This document shows positions 36,151 through 42,611 of a stretch of 42,611 nt of DNA, one piece after another. The notes under the pieces were generated by a model. That model made no database searches. It was given only the letters and a program-made list of their open reading frames with translations, and was not told the DNA's origin. The first letter of the stretch is position 1; each line of letters begins with the position of its first letter. The stretch comes from Fidelibacterota bacterium (GTDB taxonomy: Bacteria; Pseudomonadota; Alphaproteobacteria; Rhodospirillales; Rhodospirillaceae), in assembly GCA_947476065.1 (NCBI GenBank), contig CANJPG010000024.1, positions 1 to 42,611 of the forward strand, written 5' to 3'. Both the position numbers and the translations under genes were made by a program.

Positions 36151-37137
36151 TTAAGACGCCGACGCGCCGTCCGGATCGTAATGCATGTCGGGCACGGTCG
36201 GATCTGGCGGCACCAGGCTCGAGCTTTCGCGCTCGCGCATCTTGCGCCGCTGTGCAGGGGCGAGATTGACCACGCCTTCGACATTGGTCTGCAGCAGCAG
36301 GCTAATCAACTGAATGAGCTTGGCCCGCAACTCGGGGCGCGGCACGACCATGTCCACCATGCCGTGCTGCATGAGGTATTCCGAACGCTGGAAGCCTTCG
36401 GGCAACTTTTCGCGGATGGTTTGCTCGATGACGCGGGCGCCGGCAAAGCCGATGATGGCTCCCGGCTCGGCGATGGCGACGTCGCCCAGCATGGCGAAAG
36501 AGGCCGTCACACCGCCCGTGGTCGGGTCGGTCAGTACGGTGATATAGGGCAGGCCCTTCTCGCGCACCTTGTCGACGGCGACGGTCGTGCGCGCCATCTG
36601 CATCAGCGACAGAATGCCTTCCTGCATGCGCGCCCCGCCTGACGAGGGCACGATGATCAAGGGCGCTTCCTGCAACATGGCGAGATCGGCGGCGGCGATG
36701 ATGGCTTCCCCGACGGCCGCGCCCATGGAGCCGCCCATGAAATCGAATTCGAAAGCCGCCACCACCACGCTCATGCCGCCCATGGCGCCGTGGCCGACGA
36801 CGACCGCGTCCTTGAGGCCGGTCTTGGCCTGGGCCTCTTTCAGGCGGTCGGCGTATTTCTTGCGGTCCTTGAACTTGAGCGGATCGACCGCCACCTGCGG
36901 CAGATCGACCTCGGACCACTTGCCTTCGTCGAACAGCATACGCAGACGGTCGCGCACAGGCATGCGCATGTGATGGCTGCAGTGGGTGCAGACGCGCAGA
37001 TTCTTTTCCAGCTCGCGGTGGAAAATCATTTCGCTGCACTTGGGGCATTGATGCCAGAGATTGTCCGGCACTTCCTTGGCGGGCGTCTCACGAAGGCGTT
37101 GGATCTTCGGACGAACGAAGTTGGTCAACCAGTTCAT
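36151..37137 (-). CDS. accD: Acetyl-CoA carboxylase carboxyltransferase subunit beta
   Basis: A 328-residue subunit with the N-terminal zinc ribbon Cys31, Cys34, Cys50 and Cys53 (CPKC...CTHC). The crotonase-like core has [46 protein letters not shown] and [18 protein letters not shown]. With AccA it transfers carboxyl from biotin to acetyl-CoA, making malonyl-CoA for fatty acids. AGGAA lies eight bases before the ATG and a promoter is seen upstream. It follows trpA after 78 bases. Confidence 0.97.
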   Translation of the reverse strand: MNWLTNFVRPKIQRLRETPAKEVPDNLWHQCPKCSEMIFHRELEKNLRVCTHCSHHMRMPVRDRLRMLFDEGKWSEVDLPQVAVDPLKFKDRKKYADRLKEAQAKTGLKDAVVVGHGAMGGMSVVVAAFEFDFMGGSMGAAVGEAIIAAADLAMLQEAPLIIVPSSGGARMQEGILSLMQMARTTVAVDKVREKGLPYITVLTDPTTGGVTASFAMLGDVAIAEPGAIIGFAGARVIEQTIREKLPEGFQRSEYLMQHGMVDMVVPRPELRAKLIQLISLLLQTNVEGVVNLAPAQRRKMRERESSSLVPPDPTVPDMHYDPDGASAS

Positions 37138-37164
37138 GGCACCGTTCCTACAAAGTCGCCGGGC

Positions 37165-37193
37165 AGTATAGCAGAATCACGCTGAATCGTCAT
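37165..37193 (-). promoter_or_regulatory. Sigma-70-type promoter for accD-folC
   Basis: On the minus strand, ATGACG (37193-37188) and TATACT (37170-37165) are separated by exactly 17 bases, in the trpA-accD gap. The -10 matches consensus at five of six positions, the -35 at four. Initiation would be about 20-25 bases before the accD ATG, giving a short leader. It would uncouple accD-folC from trp transcription. Confidence 0.55.
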
Positions 37194-37215
37194 GACAGGG
37201 CGTTAAGGCGTCACT

Positions 37216-38049
37216 TTACGGCCAAGAGCCGTGCACGCCGGTGGCGAGGGATTTGACGAATTCCAGCACTTTGGTGGTTAGGCCCGGCGCCGGCTTGCCG
37301 TCGCCGTCCACGCTCTTGGCGATCACATCGACAATCGCCGAGCCGACAACCGCAGCGTTACAGTGCGCACCGATGGCCTTGGCCTGTTCCGGCGTCTTGA
37401 TGCCGAAGCCTACCGCCACTGGCAGTTTGGTGTGACGGCGCAGGCGTTCCACCGCGGCCTTCACCAGCTGTTCGCTGGCGACAGCCGTGCCGGTAATGCC
37501 GGCAATGGCGACGTGATACACAAAGCCCGACGCCTTGCTGAGAATCGTCGGCAGGCGTTCGTCACTCGAGGTGGGTGCTGTCAGGAAGATCATGTGGATG
37601 TCGTTGGCGCGCAGATGCACGTTCAGCTCTTCGGCCTCTTCGGGCGGAAGATCCACCACGATCACGCCGTCCACGCCGGCCTGGGCCGCCGCTTCGGCGA
37701 ATTCCTGGTCCCCGTAGTGATAGATCGGGTTGTAGTAGCCCATCAAGATGATCGGCGTGTCGATCTCATTGCGGCGGAACTCTGTCACCGCCGAGAGCAC
37801 ATCGTCGATATTGGTGTTGTGTTTAAGTGAGCGTTGGCTGGAGGCCTGGATCGCCGGGCCGTCGGCCATGGGGTCGGAAAATGGAATGCCGATCTCGATC
37901 AGATCGGCGCCCATGGAGGGCAGGCCCTCGAGGATGTCCATGAACACCTGGGGCGTCGGATCGTTGGCGGTGACGAAGGTCACCAGACCCGAGCGCTTGT
38001 GTTTTTCCAGGAGCGCGAAACGCTGGGCGATGCGATTAGAGCTGTTCAC
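37216..38049 (-). CDS. trpA: Tryptophan synthase alpha subunit
   Basis: A 277-residue TIM-barrel subunit that cleaves indole-3-glycerol phosphate to indole and glyceraldehyde-3-phosphate. The catalytic Glu52 lies in [10 protein letters not shown] and Asp63 in [21 protein letters not shown] and [12 protein letters not shown] form the phosphate site. The start is GTG 38049, overlapping the trpB stop as GTGA, so translation is coupled. Longer in-frame sequence upstream lies inside trpB and is not used. Confidence 0.97.
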   Translation of the reverse strand: MNSSNRIAQRFALLEKHKRSGLVTFVTANDPTPQVFMDILEGLPSMGADLIEIGIPFSDPMADGPAIQASSQRSLKHNTNIDDVLSAVTEFRRNEIDTPIILMGYYNPIYHYGDQEFAEAAAQAGVDGVIVVDLPPEEAEELNVHLRANDIHMIFLTAPTSSDERLPTILSKASGFVYHVAIAGITGTAVASEQLVKAAVERLRRHTKLPVAVGFGIKTPEQAKAIGAHCNAAVVGSAIVDVIAKSVDGDGKPAPGLTTKVLEFVKSLATGVHGSWP

Positions 38050-39260
38050 AGCTTGTCTCCGAGCGCCTCGGCGACCGTGAAGACATCTTTGTCGCCGCGG
38101 CCGCACAGGTTCATGACCATCAAATGGTCCTTTGGCAGCGTCGGCGCCACGCGCGCGACGTAGGCCAGCGCGTGGGCCGGCTCCAGCGCCGGCAGAATGC
38201 CTTCTAGCTTCGAGCACAGCTGGAACGCAGCCAGGGCTTCGGTGTCGGTCGCCGAGACATAATCGACGCGGCCCTGGAAATGCAGCCAGGCATGTTCAGG
38301 GCCTATGCCGGGGTAGTCGAGGCCGGCGGAAATTGAATGTGCGTCCTTGATCTGGCCGTTGTCGTCCTGCAGCAGATAGGTGCGGTTGCCGTGCAGCACA
38401 CCAGGAGATCCACCGGTGATCGAAGCCGCGTGTTCGCCGGTATTGAGGCCGCGCCCCGCCGCCTCGACGCCGAACATTTTCACGCTGGCGTCGTCGAGGA
38501 ACGGATGGAACAAACCGATCGCATTGGAGCCGCCGCCTACCGCCGCCACCAGGCTGTCTGGCAAGCGGCCCTCGGCCTCGTGCAGCTGCGTGCGCACTTC
38601 TTCGCCGATGACCGATTGGAAATCGCGCACCATGGTCGGATATGGATGCGGACCCGCCGCCGTGCCGATCAGATAATAGGTGTCGTGAACATTGGAGACC
38701 CAATCGCGCAGGGCTTCGTTCATGGCGTCCTTCAATGTCGCCGTGCCCTTTTCGACCGGCCGCACTTCGGCGCCCAGCATGCGCATGCGGAACACATTCG
38801 GCTTCTGGCGCTCGATATCCTTGGCGCCCATGTAGACCACGCACTGCAGGCCGAAGCGCGCGCACACAGTGGCTGTCGCCACGCCGTGCTGACCTGCTCC
38901 GGTCTCGGCGATGATGCGCTTCTTGCCCATGCGCTTGGCGACGAGAATCTGGCCCAGGCAGTTGTTGATCTTGTGGGAGCCGGTGTGGTTGAGCTCGTCG
39001 CGCTTGAAGTAGAGCTTCGCGCCGCCGAAATGCGCCGTCAGGCGTTCGGCGAAATACATCGCACTCGGCCGCCCAGAATAGTGCGTGTTGAGATGTTTAA
39101 GTTCGGCGGTGAACTTGGGATCGGCGCAGGCGGCAACGTAGGCCTTTTCAAGTTCGAGGATCAGCGGCATCAGGGTTTCGGCGACATAGCGTCCGCCGAA
39201 TAGCCCGAAGTGGCCGTTCTCGTCGGCGCCGGCTTTATATGTGTTGAGTGCTTCGGCCAA
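38046..39260 (-). CDS. trpB: Tryptophan synthase beta subunit
   Basis: A 404-residue PLP enzyme that joins indole and serine. The PLP lysine is Lys97 in [10 protein letters not shown], the catalytic Glu is in [17 protein letters not shown], and the phosphate cup is [15 protein letters not shown]. Length and motifs fit the TrpB1 type. The likely start is TTG 39260, with AAGGA about ten bases upstream, an uncommon start codon for this gene. The 83-base gap after trpF is AT-rich by local standards (TATAAA, a run of seven T) but shows no convincing -35 match. Confidence 0.97.
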   Translation of the reverse strand: MAEALNTYKAGADENGHFGLFGGRYVAETLMPLILELEKAYVAACADPKFTAELKHLNTHYSGRPSAMYFAERLTAHFGGAKLYFKRDELNHTGSHKINNCLGQILVAKRMGKKRIIAETGAGQHGVATATVCARFGLQCVVYMGAKDIERQKPNVFRMRMLGAEVRPVEKGTATLKDAMNEALRDWVSNVHDTYYLIGTAAGPHPYPTMVRDFQSVIGEEVRTQLHEAEGRLPDSLVAAVGGGSNAIGLFHPFLDDASVKMFGVEAAGRGLNTGEHAASITGGSPGVLHGNRTYLLQDDNGQIKDAHSISAGLDYPGIGPEHAWLHFQGRVDYVSATDTEALAAFQLCSKLEGILPALEPAHALAYVARVAPTLPKDHLMVMNLCGRGDKDVFTVAEALGDKL

Positions 39261-39343
39261 AGCCCGAGGTCCTTACCGCTGTTCCAAAAGTTGGCGTTTT
39301 ATACTCTAAAATCCGCCGGGAGGGTGTTGAAAAAAATACGTGT

Positions 39344-40003
39344 CTACAAGGCCTTAACACTGTCGAGCGTGTGCACGGCCATCAAGAAGGCCCGGATTTT
39401 GGCTGGGCTCTTCACCCCGGGACGGGTTTCGACGCCCGAGGACACATCCACGGCCCGCGCACCCGAGGCCTTGATGGCCGCGGCCACGTTCGACGGCGTC
39501 AGGCCGCCCGCCAGCAGCCACGGCGTGTTGCCGGTATAGGTCTTGAGGATCGGCCAGTCGAAAGCGACCGCATTCCCGCCGGGCCGCGTCGCGTCCTTGG
39601 GCGGCTTGGCGTCGAACAGCAGCCAATCGGCGTGGCCCTCGTAGCCGGCGGCGTCGATGATGTCGCGCTCGGTGGAAACGCCGACAGCCTTGATCACCGG
39701 CAAGCCGGTGATCTTCTTCACAGCATCAACGCGATCAGGTGTCTCGGCGCCGTGCAATTGGATCATGTCGAGGCGCGCGTTTTCCAGCGTGCTGATCAAT
39801 TCAGCGTCGGTCGGATTGACGAACAGCCCCACGGTCTGCACGCCGCGCGGCACCAAGCCCGACAATTCGGCCGCCACTTCCGACGTGACATAGCGCGGAC
39901 TGCGGCGAAAGAACACCAGGCCGATGAAGTCAGCTCCGCCTTCCGTGGCCGCCGTCAGGCCGCGGGCGTCGGTCAGGCCGCAGATTTTGACTTTAAACGT
40001 CAC
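39344..40003 (-). CDS. trpF: Phosphoribosylanthranilate isomerase
   Basis: A 219-residue TIM-barrel enzyme of tryptophan synthesis. The catalytic Cys8 lies in VKICGLTDARGL; DFIGLVFFRRSPRYV, VGLFVNP and DMIQLHGAETPDRV follow, and the C-terminal phosphate site includes LLAGGLTPSNVAAAI and GARAVDVSSGVE. The start is GTG 40003, which overlaps the pyrF stop as GTGA, so the longer in-frame extension inside pyrF is rejected. It lies 83 bases upstream of trpB. Confidence 0.96.
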   Translation of the reverse strand: MTFKVKICGLTDARGLTAATEGGADFIGLVFFRRSPRYVTSEVAAELSGLVPRGVQTVGLFVNPTDAELISTLENARLDMIQLHGAETPDRVDAVKKITGLPVIKAVGVSTERDIIDAAGYEGHADWLLFDAKPPKDATRPGGNAVAFDWPILKTYTGNTPWLLAGGLTPSNVAAAIKASGARAVDVSSGVETRPGVKSPAKIRAFLMAVHTLDSVKAL

Positions 40004-40740
40004 GCCGCCGGCGCCAGTTCGAGGGCGATGCGCTGGGCCGCAGCCGCGGAATCCTCCGCCGCCGAGATCGGCCGGCCGATGACGAGATAATCGGAGCCCG
40101 CAGTCATCGCTTCCATCGGCGTCATCACGCGCTTCTGGTCGTTGGCTTCCGCCCACATGGGACGCACACCCGGTGTCACCAATTTGAAACCTGGCCCCAG
40201 GTCACGGCGCAGCATCTCGACTTCCAGCGGGCTGCACACCACGCCGTCGAGCCCCGCGCGTTTGGCGAGTTCGGCCAGGCGGCGCACCTGATCGCTAACA
40301 GTGCCCGAGACACCGACTTCCAAGAGGTCACCCTCATCCATGCTGGTGAGCACGGTCACACCCAGCAGCAAAGGGCGCGGCACGATCAGCTCGTGTGCGA
40401 TATCGGTGGCAGCCTTGGCGGCGGCCTCCATCATCGCCCGCCCGCCCGAGGCCATCAGCGTCATCATGAAGGGCTTCACTGCGGACGCGGCCGAGCGCAC
40501 CGCGCCGGCCACTGTATTGGGAATGTCATGAAACTTGAGATCCAGGAACAGGGGCAGGTCCGAGGCCTTTTGCACCTGCTGCACGCCCTTGGGGCCGTTG
40601 GCGCTGTAGAACTCAAGGCCGAGTTTCATGCCGCCCACCGCGTCGGCGATCTTGGCGGCCAGCGCCGTGGCCTTGCCGACATCGGGCGTGTCGATGGCGC
40701 AGAAAACCGGATTCCGGATGGCCTGGACTGACGAGGACAT
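40000..40740 (-). CDS. pyrF: Orotidine-5'-phosphate decarboxylase
   Basis: A 246-residue TIM-barrel enzyme making UMP from OMP. The catalytic Lys-Asp tetrad is visible: Lys39 in GMKLGLEF, and Asp67, Lys69 and Asp72 in FLDLKFHDIPNTV. The C-terminal phosphate site is VTPGVRPMWA and YLVIGRPI. GGAG is eight bases before the ATG. It overlaps trpF by four bases, joining pyrimidine and tryptophan synthesis on one transcript. Confidence 0.97.
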   Translation of the reverse strand: MSSSVQAIRNPVFCAIDTPDVGKATALAAKIADAVGGMKLGLEFYSANGPKGVQQVQKASDLPLFLDLKFHDIPNTVAGAVRSAASAVKPFMMTLMASGGRAMMEAAAKAATDIAHELIVPRPLLLGVTVLTSMDEGDLLEVGVSGTVSDQVRRLAELAKRAGLDGVVCSPLEVEMLRRDLGPGFKLVTPGVRPMWAEANDQKRVMTPMEAMTAGSDYLVIGRPISAAEDSAAAAQRIALELAPAA

Positions 40741-40770
40741 GATGAATACTCCGCTTGCGCGCCGCTTTTA

Positions 40771-40797
40771 GCACCAATGCCGCGCAGGCACCAATGC
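40771..40797. repeat. Tandem 10-base direct repeat upstream of pyrF
   Basis: GCACCAATGC occurs at 40771-40780 and again, exactly, at 40788-40797, with a period of 17 bases. Both copies lie in the 78-base lapA-pyrF gap, within 60 bases of the pyrF start. They could be a paired protein-binding site, or chance. Confidence 0.45.
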
Positions 40798-40818
40798 AGG
40801 CGTGTCGCGGCTGGTATT

Positions 40819-41106
40819 CTACTTGTCGGAGGCCATCTGCTGTCGGGCGAGGCTTTCCTCGAGATCGCGGGTCTTGCGGCGCAGGCGGCGCAGCTCGCGG
40901 CGTTTACCGTGGCCCACCAGCCACATGCCGATACCCCCGGCAATGAAACCGACCAGGAGCGCCAGCAAAATCACGGCATAAAGACCCATGGACAGCTGGT
41001 AGGGCAGCGGCCAAAGCTCCACCGTCACCAGTTCGCGGTTGGACACGGCGAACAGGATGACCAGCAACGCCATAACGGCGCCGATGATGCTGTTGATCAG
41101 TCGCAC
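40819..41106 (-). CDS. lapA: LapA-family (DUF1049) membrane protein
   Basis: A 95-residue protein with two membrane helices (about 4-22 and 42-64) flanking the conserved segment VSNRELVTVELWPLPYQLSM. The cytoplasmic tail (70-95) is highly charged and likely coiled-coil. In E. coli LapA works with LapB in controlling LpxC and lipopolysaccharide synthesis. The position between ihfB and the pyrF/trpF genes is conserved in alphaproteobacteria. The start codon is GTG. Confidence 0.85.
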   Translation of the reverse strand: MRLINSIIGAVMALLVILFAVSNRELVTVELWPLPYQLSMGLYAVILLALLVGFIAGGIGMWLVGHGKRRELRRLRRKTRDLEESLARQQMASDK

Positions 41107-41171
41107 AGCTGAAGACCTAAATACCTATGAGTACAACCTGAGGGCTAACCCGCCCGGGGTCAGCGAACGTC

Positions 41172-41450
41172 TCAGACGTTCAGCATATCGCGCAGCTGCT
41201 TGCCCGTCTTGAAATAGGGCACGGCCTTTTCCGACACCGACACCGAAGCGCCCGTGCGTGGGTTGCGTCCGACGCGGGAATCGCGGTGCTTGACCGAGAA
41301 CGCGCCGAAGCCGCGCAGTTCCACCCGATCGCCGCGGCCCAAGGCCTTGGAGATCTCTTCGAAGATCGAGGTCACGATGCGTTCCACATCGCGCTGATAA
41401 AGGTGCGGATTACGCGCGGCGATGTGAGCGATCAGCTCCGACTTGGTCAT
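41172..41450 (-). CDS. ihfB: Integration host factor subunit beta
   Basis: A 92-residue HU/IHF-fold protein. The dimerisation helices carry [17 protein letters not shown] and the DNA-bending arm is [24 protein letters not shown] with the intercalating Pro in RNPRTG. It bends DNA with IhfA and is needed for recombination, replication and promoter architecture. ATG 41450 has GAGGA seven bases upstream; a longer in-frame extension to 41567 has no family support. Its place directly after rpsA is conserved. Confidence 0.96.
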   Translation of the reverse strand: MTKSELIAHIAARNPHLYQRDVERIVTSIFEEISKALGRGDRVELRGFGAFSVKHRDSRVGRNPRTGASVSVSEKAVPYFKTGKQLRDMLNV

Positions 41451-41632
41451 GTGCGTTCCTCGCCCCAACAGCGGCCCTAAAGCGCGGGGCACGCCGAAAA
41501 TCTCTTCCCCTTCAAAAGGATGGCTAGGGTCCGGCTGAGAGTCAAGCGGTACTCGGCGGTAAGTCACTCTAAAGACATGCCTTTTCGATGCGGGATGCGA
41601 AAAAGGCGGGATTCCGTGCGCAAATCCTCAAG

Positions 41633-41666
41633 AAAAATGCCCGCCGGGAGGTCCCAGCGGGCATTT
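41633..41666 (-). terminator. Intrinsic terminator after rpsA
   Basis: On the minus strand AAATGCCCGC and GCGGGCATTT form a ten-base-pair stem around a 12-base loop, followed by a run of T (TTTTT with the stem end). It lies about 30 bases beyond the rpsA stop and should end that transcript before ihfB. Confidence 0.8.
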
Positions 41667-41695
41667 CAGGGTCTCAAAGGTTAACGCGTGAGGGT

Positions 41696-42611
41696 CTAGG
41701 CCTCGTCGTCGTCGCCCTTTTTGGCCTTGGCTTTGATCGCCGCACCCAGGATGTCGCCCAGGGAGGCGCCGGAGTCGGCCGAGCCGAATTCCGCCATGGC
41801 TTGCTTCTCTTCTTCCACTTCGCGCGCCTTGATCGACAAGGTGAGCTTGTGGTTTTTCGGATCGATGATGAGGATGCGCGCATCGACTTTCTCGCCCACA
41901 GCGAAGCGGTCGGGACGCTGCTCGGAGCGGTCCTTGGCCAGTTCGTTGCGCTTGATGAAGCCCGAGAGCGAATCATTGACCATCACTTCGAGGCCGTTGT
42001 CGGTCACGGCTTTCACGACGCAAGTGACAACCTGGCCCTTCTTGAGATCGCCCGCGGCAGCCGCATGCGGATCTTCGCCGAGCTGCTTGATGCCGAGCGA
42101 GACGCGCTCTTTCTCAACGTCCACATCGAGCACCTTCGCCTTGACCATCTGGCCGCGGGTGAAGGCCTTGAGAGCCGCTTCGGCGTCGCCGTCGTAGGAC
42201 AGGTCGGACAGATGCACCATGCCGTCGATTTCGCCGTCGAGGCCGACGAACAGACCGAACTCGGTGATGTTCTTGACTTCGCCTTCGACGATGTTGCCGG
42301 CCGGGAATTTCTCCTGGAAGGCAATCCACGGGTTGGCCAGGCACTGCTTGAGGCCGAGCGAGATGCGGCGCTTTTCCTGATCCACGTCGAGGACCATGAC
42401 TTCGACTTCCTGCGAGGTCGAGACGATCTTGCCGGGGTGGATGTTCTTCTTGGTCCAGCTCATTTCCGAAACGTGCACCAGACCTTCGACGCCGGCTTCC
42501 AGCTCCACGAAGGCGCCGTAGTCGGTGATGTTGGTGACGCGGCCGGTGAACTTGGTGCCGACGGGGTACTTCGCCGCCACACCTTCCCACGGATCAGCTT
42601 CGAGCTGCTTC
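41696..42611 (-). CDS. rpsA: 30S ribosomal protein S1 (C-terminal part; 5' end outside window)
   Basis: The last 305 residues of S1, entering at KQLEADPWEGVAAKYPVG. Three S1/OB repeats are visible: KYPVGTKFTGRVTNITDYGAFVELEAG, then NIVEGEVKNITEFGLFVGLDGEIDGMVHLSDLSY, then a divergent one around VVTCVVKAVTDNGLEVMVND. Each ends in a RxSLGxKQ or LTLSIKA strand. The C-terminus is Lys- and Asp-rich (KAKAKKGDDDEA). S1 binds mRNA on the small subunit. Full-length S1 has about 560-570 residues, so nearly half lies right of the window. A terminator follows. Confidence 0.97.
   Translation of the reverse strand, partial: KQLEADPWEGVAAKYPVGTKFTGRVTNITDYGAFVELEAGVEGLVHVSEMSWTKKNIHPGKIVSTSQEVEVMVLDVDQEKRRISLGLKQCLANPWIAFQEKFPAGNIVEGEVKNITEFGLFVGLDGEIDGMVHLSDLSYDGDAEAALKAFTRGQMVKAKVLDVDVEKERVSLGIKQLGEDPHAAAAGDLKKGQVVTCVVKAVTDNGLEVMVNDSLSGFIKRNELAKDRSEQRPDRFAVGEKVDARILIIDPKNHKLTLSIKAREVEEEKQAMAEFGSADSGASLGDILGAAIKAKAKKGDDDEA

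Noticed and set aside
40148-40156. Extended trpF reading frame starting inside pyrF (to 40156).
   Set aside because: Family similarity starts at the GTG at 40003 (VTFKVKICG); the extension is out-of-frame pyrF sequence.
1-42611. CRISPR array, prophage structural genes, toxin-antitoxin pairs or biosynthetic clusters.
   Set aside because: No regularly spaced repeats and no matching protein motifs were seen; apart from the left 1.6 kb the window is conserved core chromosome.

Overview
The window is a high-GC stretch of an alphaproteobacterial chromosome. The gene order and protein types point to this class: a short HprK with RapZ beside ChvI/ChvG, an HPr/EI phosphorelay with no sugar permease, ahcY followed by a DivL-like PAS protein, tsaE-amgK-murU-addB-addA-trxA, and rpsA-ihfB-lapA-pyrF-trpF-trpB-trpA-accD-folC. 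I cannot place it below class level from the sequence alone.

Layout. Positions 1-1558 are mobile-element debris: the right end of an IS3-family element has cut the 3' part off a tyrosine integrase, which also carries a frameshift. The remnant abuts a tRNA-Arg(CCG), the likely integration site. Positions 1775-3818 (minus) hold a lipoprotein alpha/beta hydrolase and an ABC ATPase with no permease beside it. From 3957 the plus strand runs: a zf-CHCC zinc-finger protein, polA, an exported TPR protein, then chvI-chvG. A minus-strand AEC transporter lies tail to tail with chvG. Positions 12075-16173 encode hprK, rapZ, EIIA(Man), HPr and EI, followed by ahcY and its terminator. A tightly overlapped run follows (17763-28870): divL-like, tsaE, amgK, murU, addB, addA. 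After it come a Rieske oxygenase, trxA with its own promoter and terminator, and a SAM methyltransferase. A DUF2141 protein (minus), an OYE-type flavoprotein and a TauE/SafE protein precede the minus-strand operon region rpsA, ihfB, lapA, pyrF-trpF, trpB-trpA and accD-folC, which fills the right end. rpsA runs off the edge.

How the genes fit together. The middle is a regulatory block: PEP-dependent phosphate flow EI to HPr to EIIA, HPr serine kinase, RapZ and the ChvG/ChvI envelope-stress system, followed by a DivL-like cell-cycle pseudokinase. AmgK and MurU recycle cell-wall MurNAc, AddAB repairs double-strand breaks, and the right arm makes pyrimidines, tryptophan, malonyl-CoA and folate.

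Most of the window is ordinary conserved chromosome. I found no convincing undescribed multi-gene system. The best leads are the DivL-like protein with Ala at the phospho-His position and degraded ATP-site motifs, the nested inverted repeats upstream of the OYE gene, the IS-truncated integrase at a tRNA, and several orphan enzymes in conserved operons.
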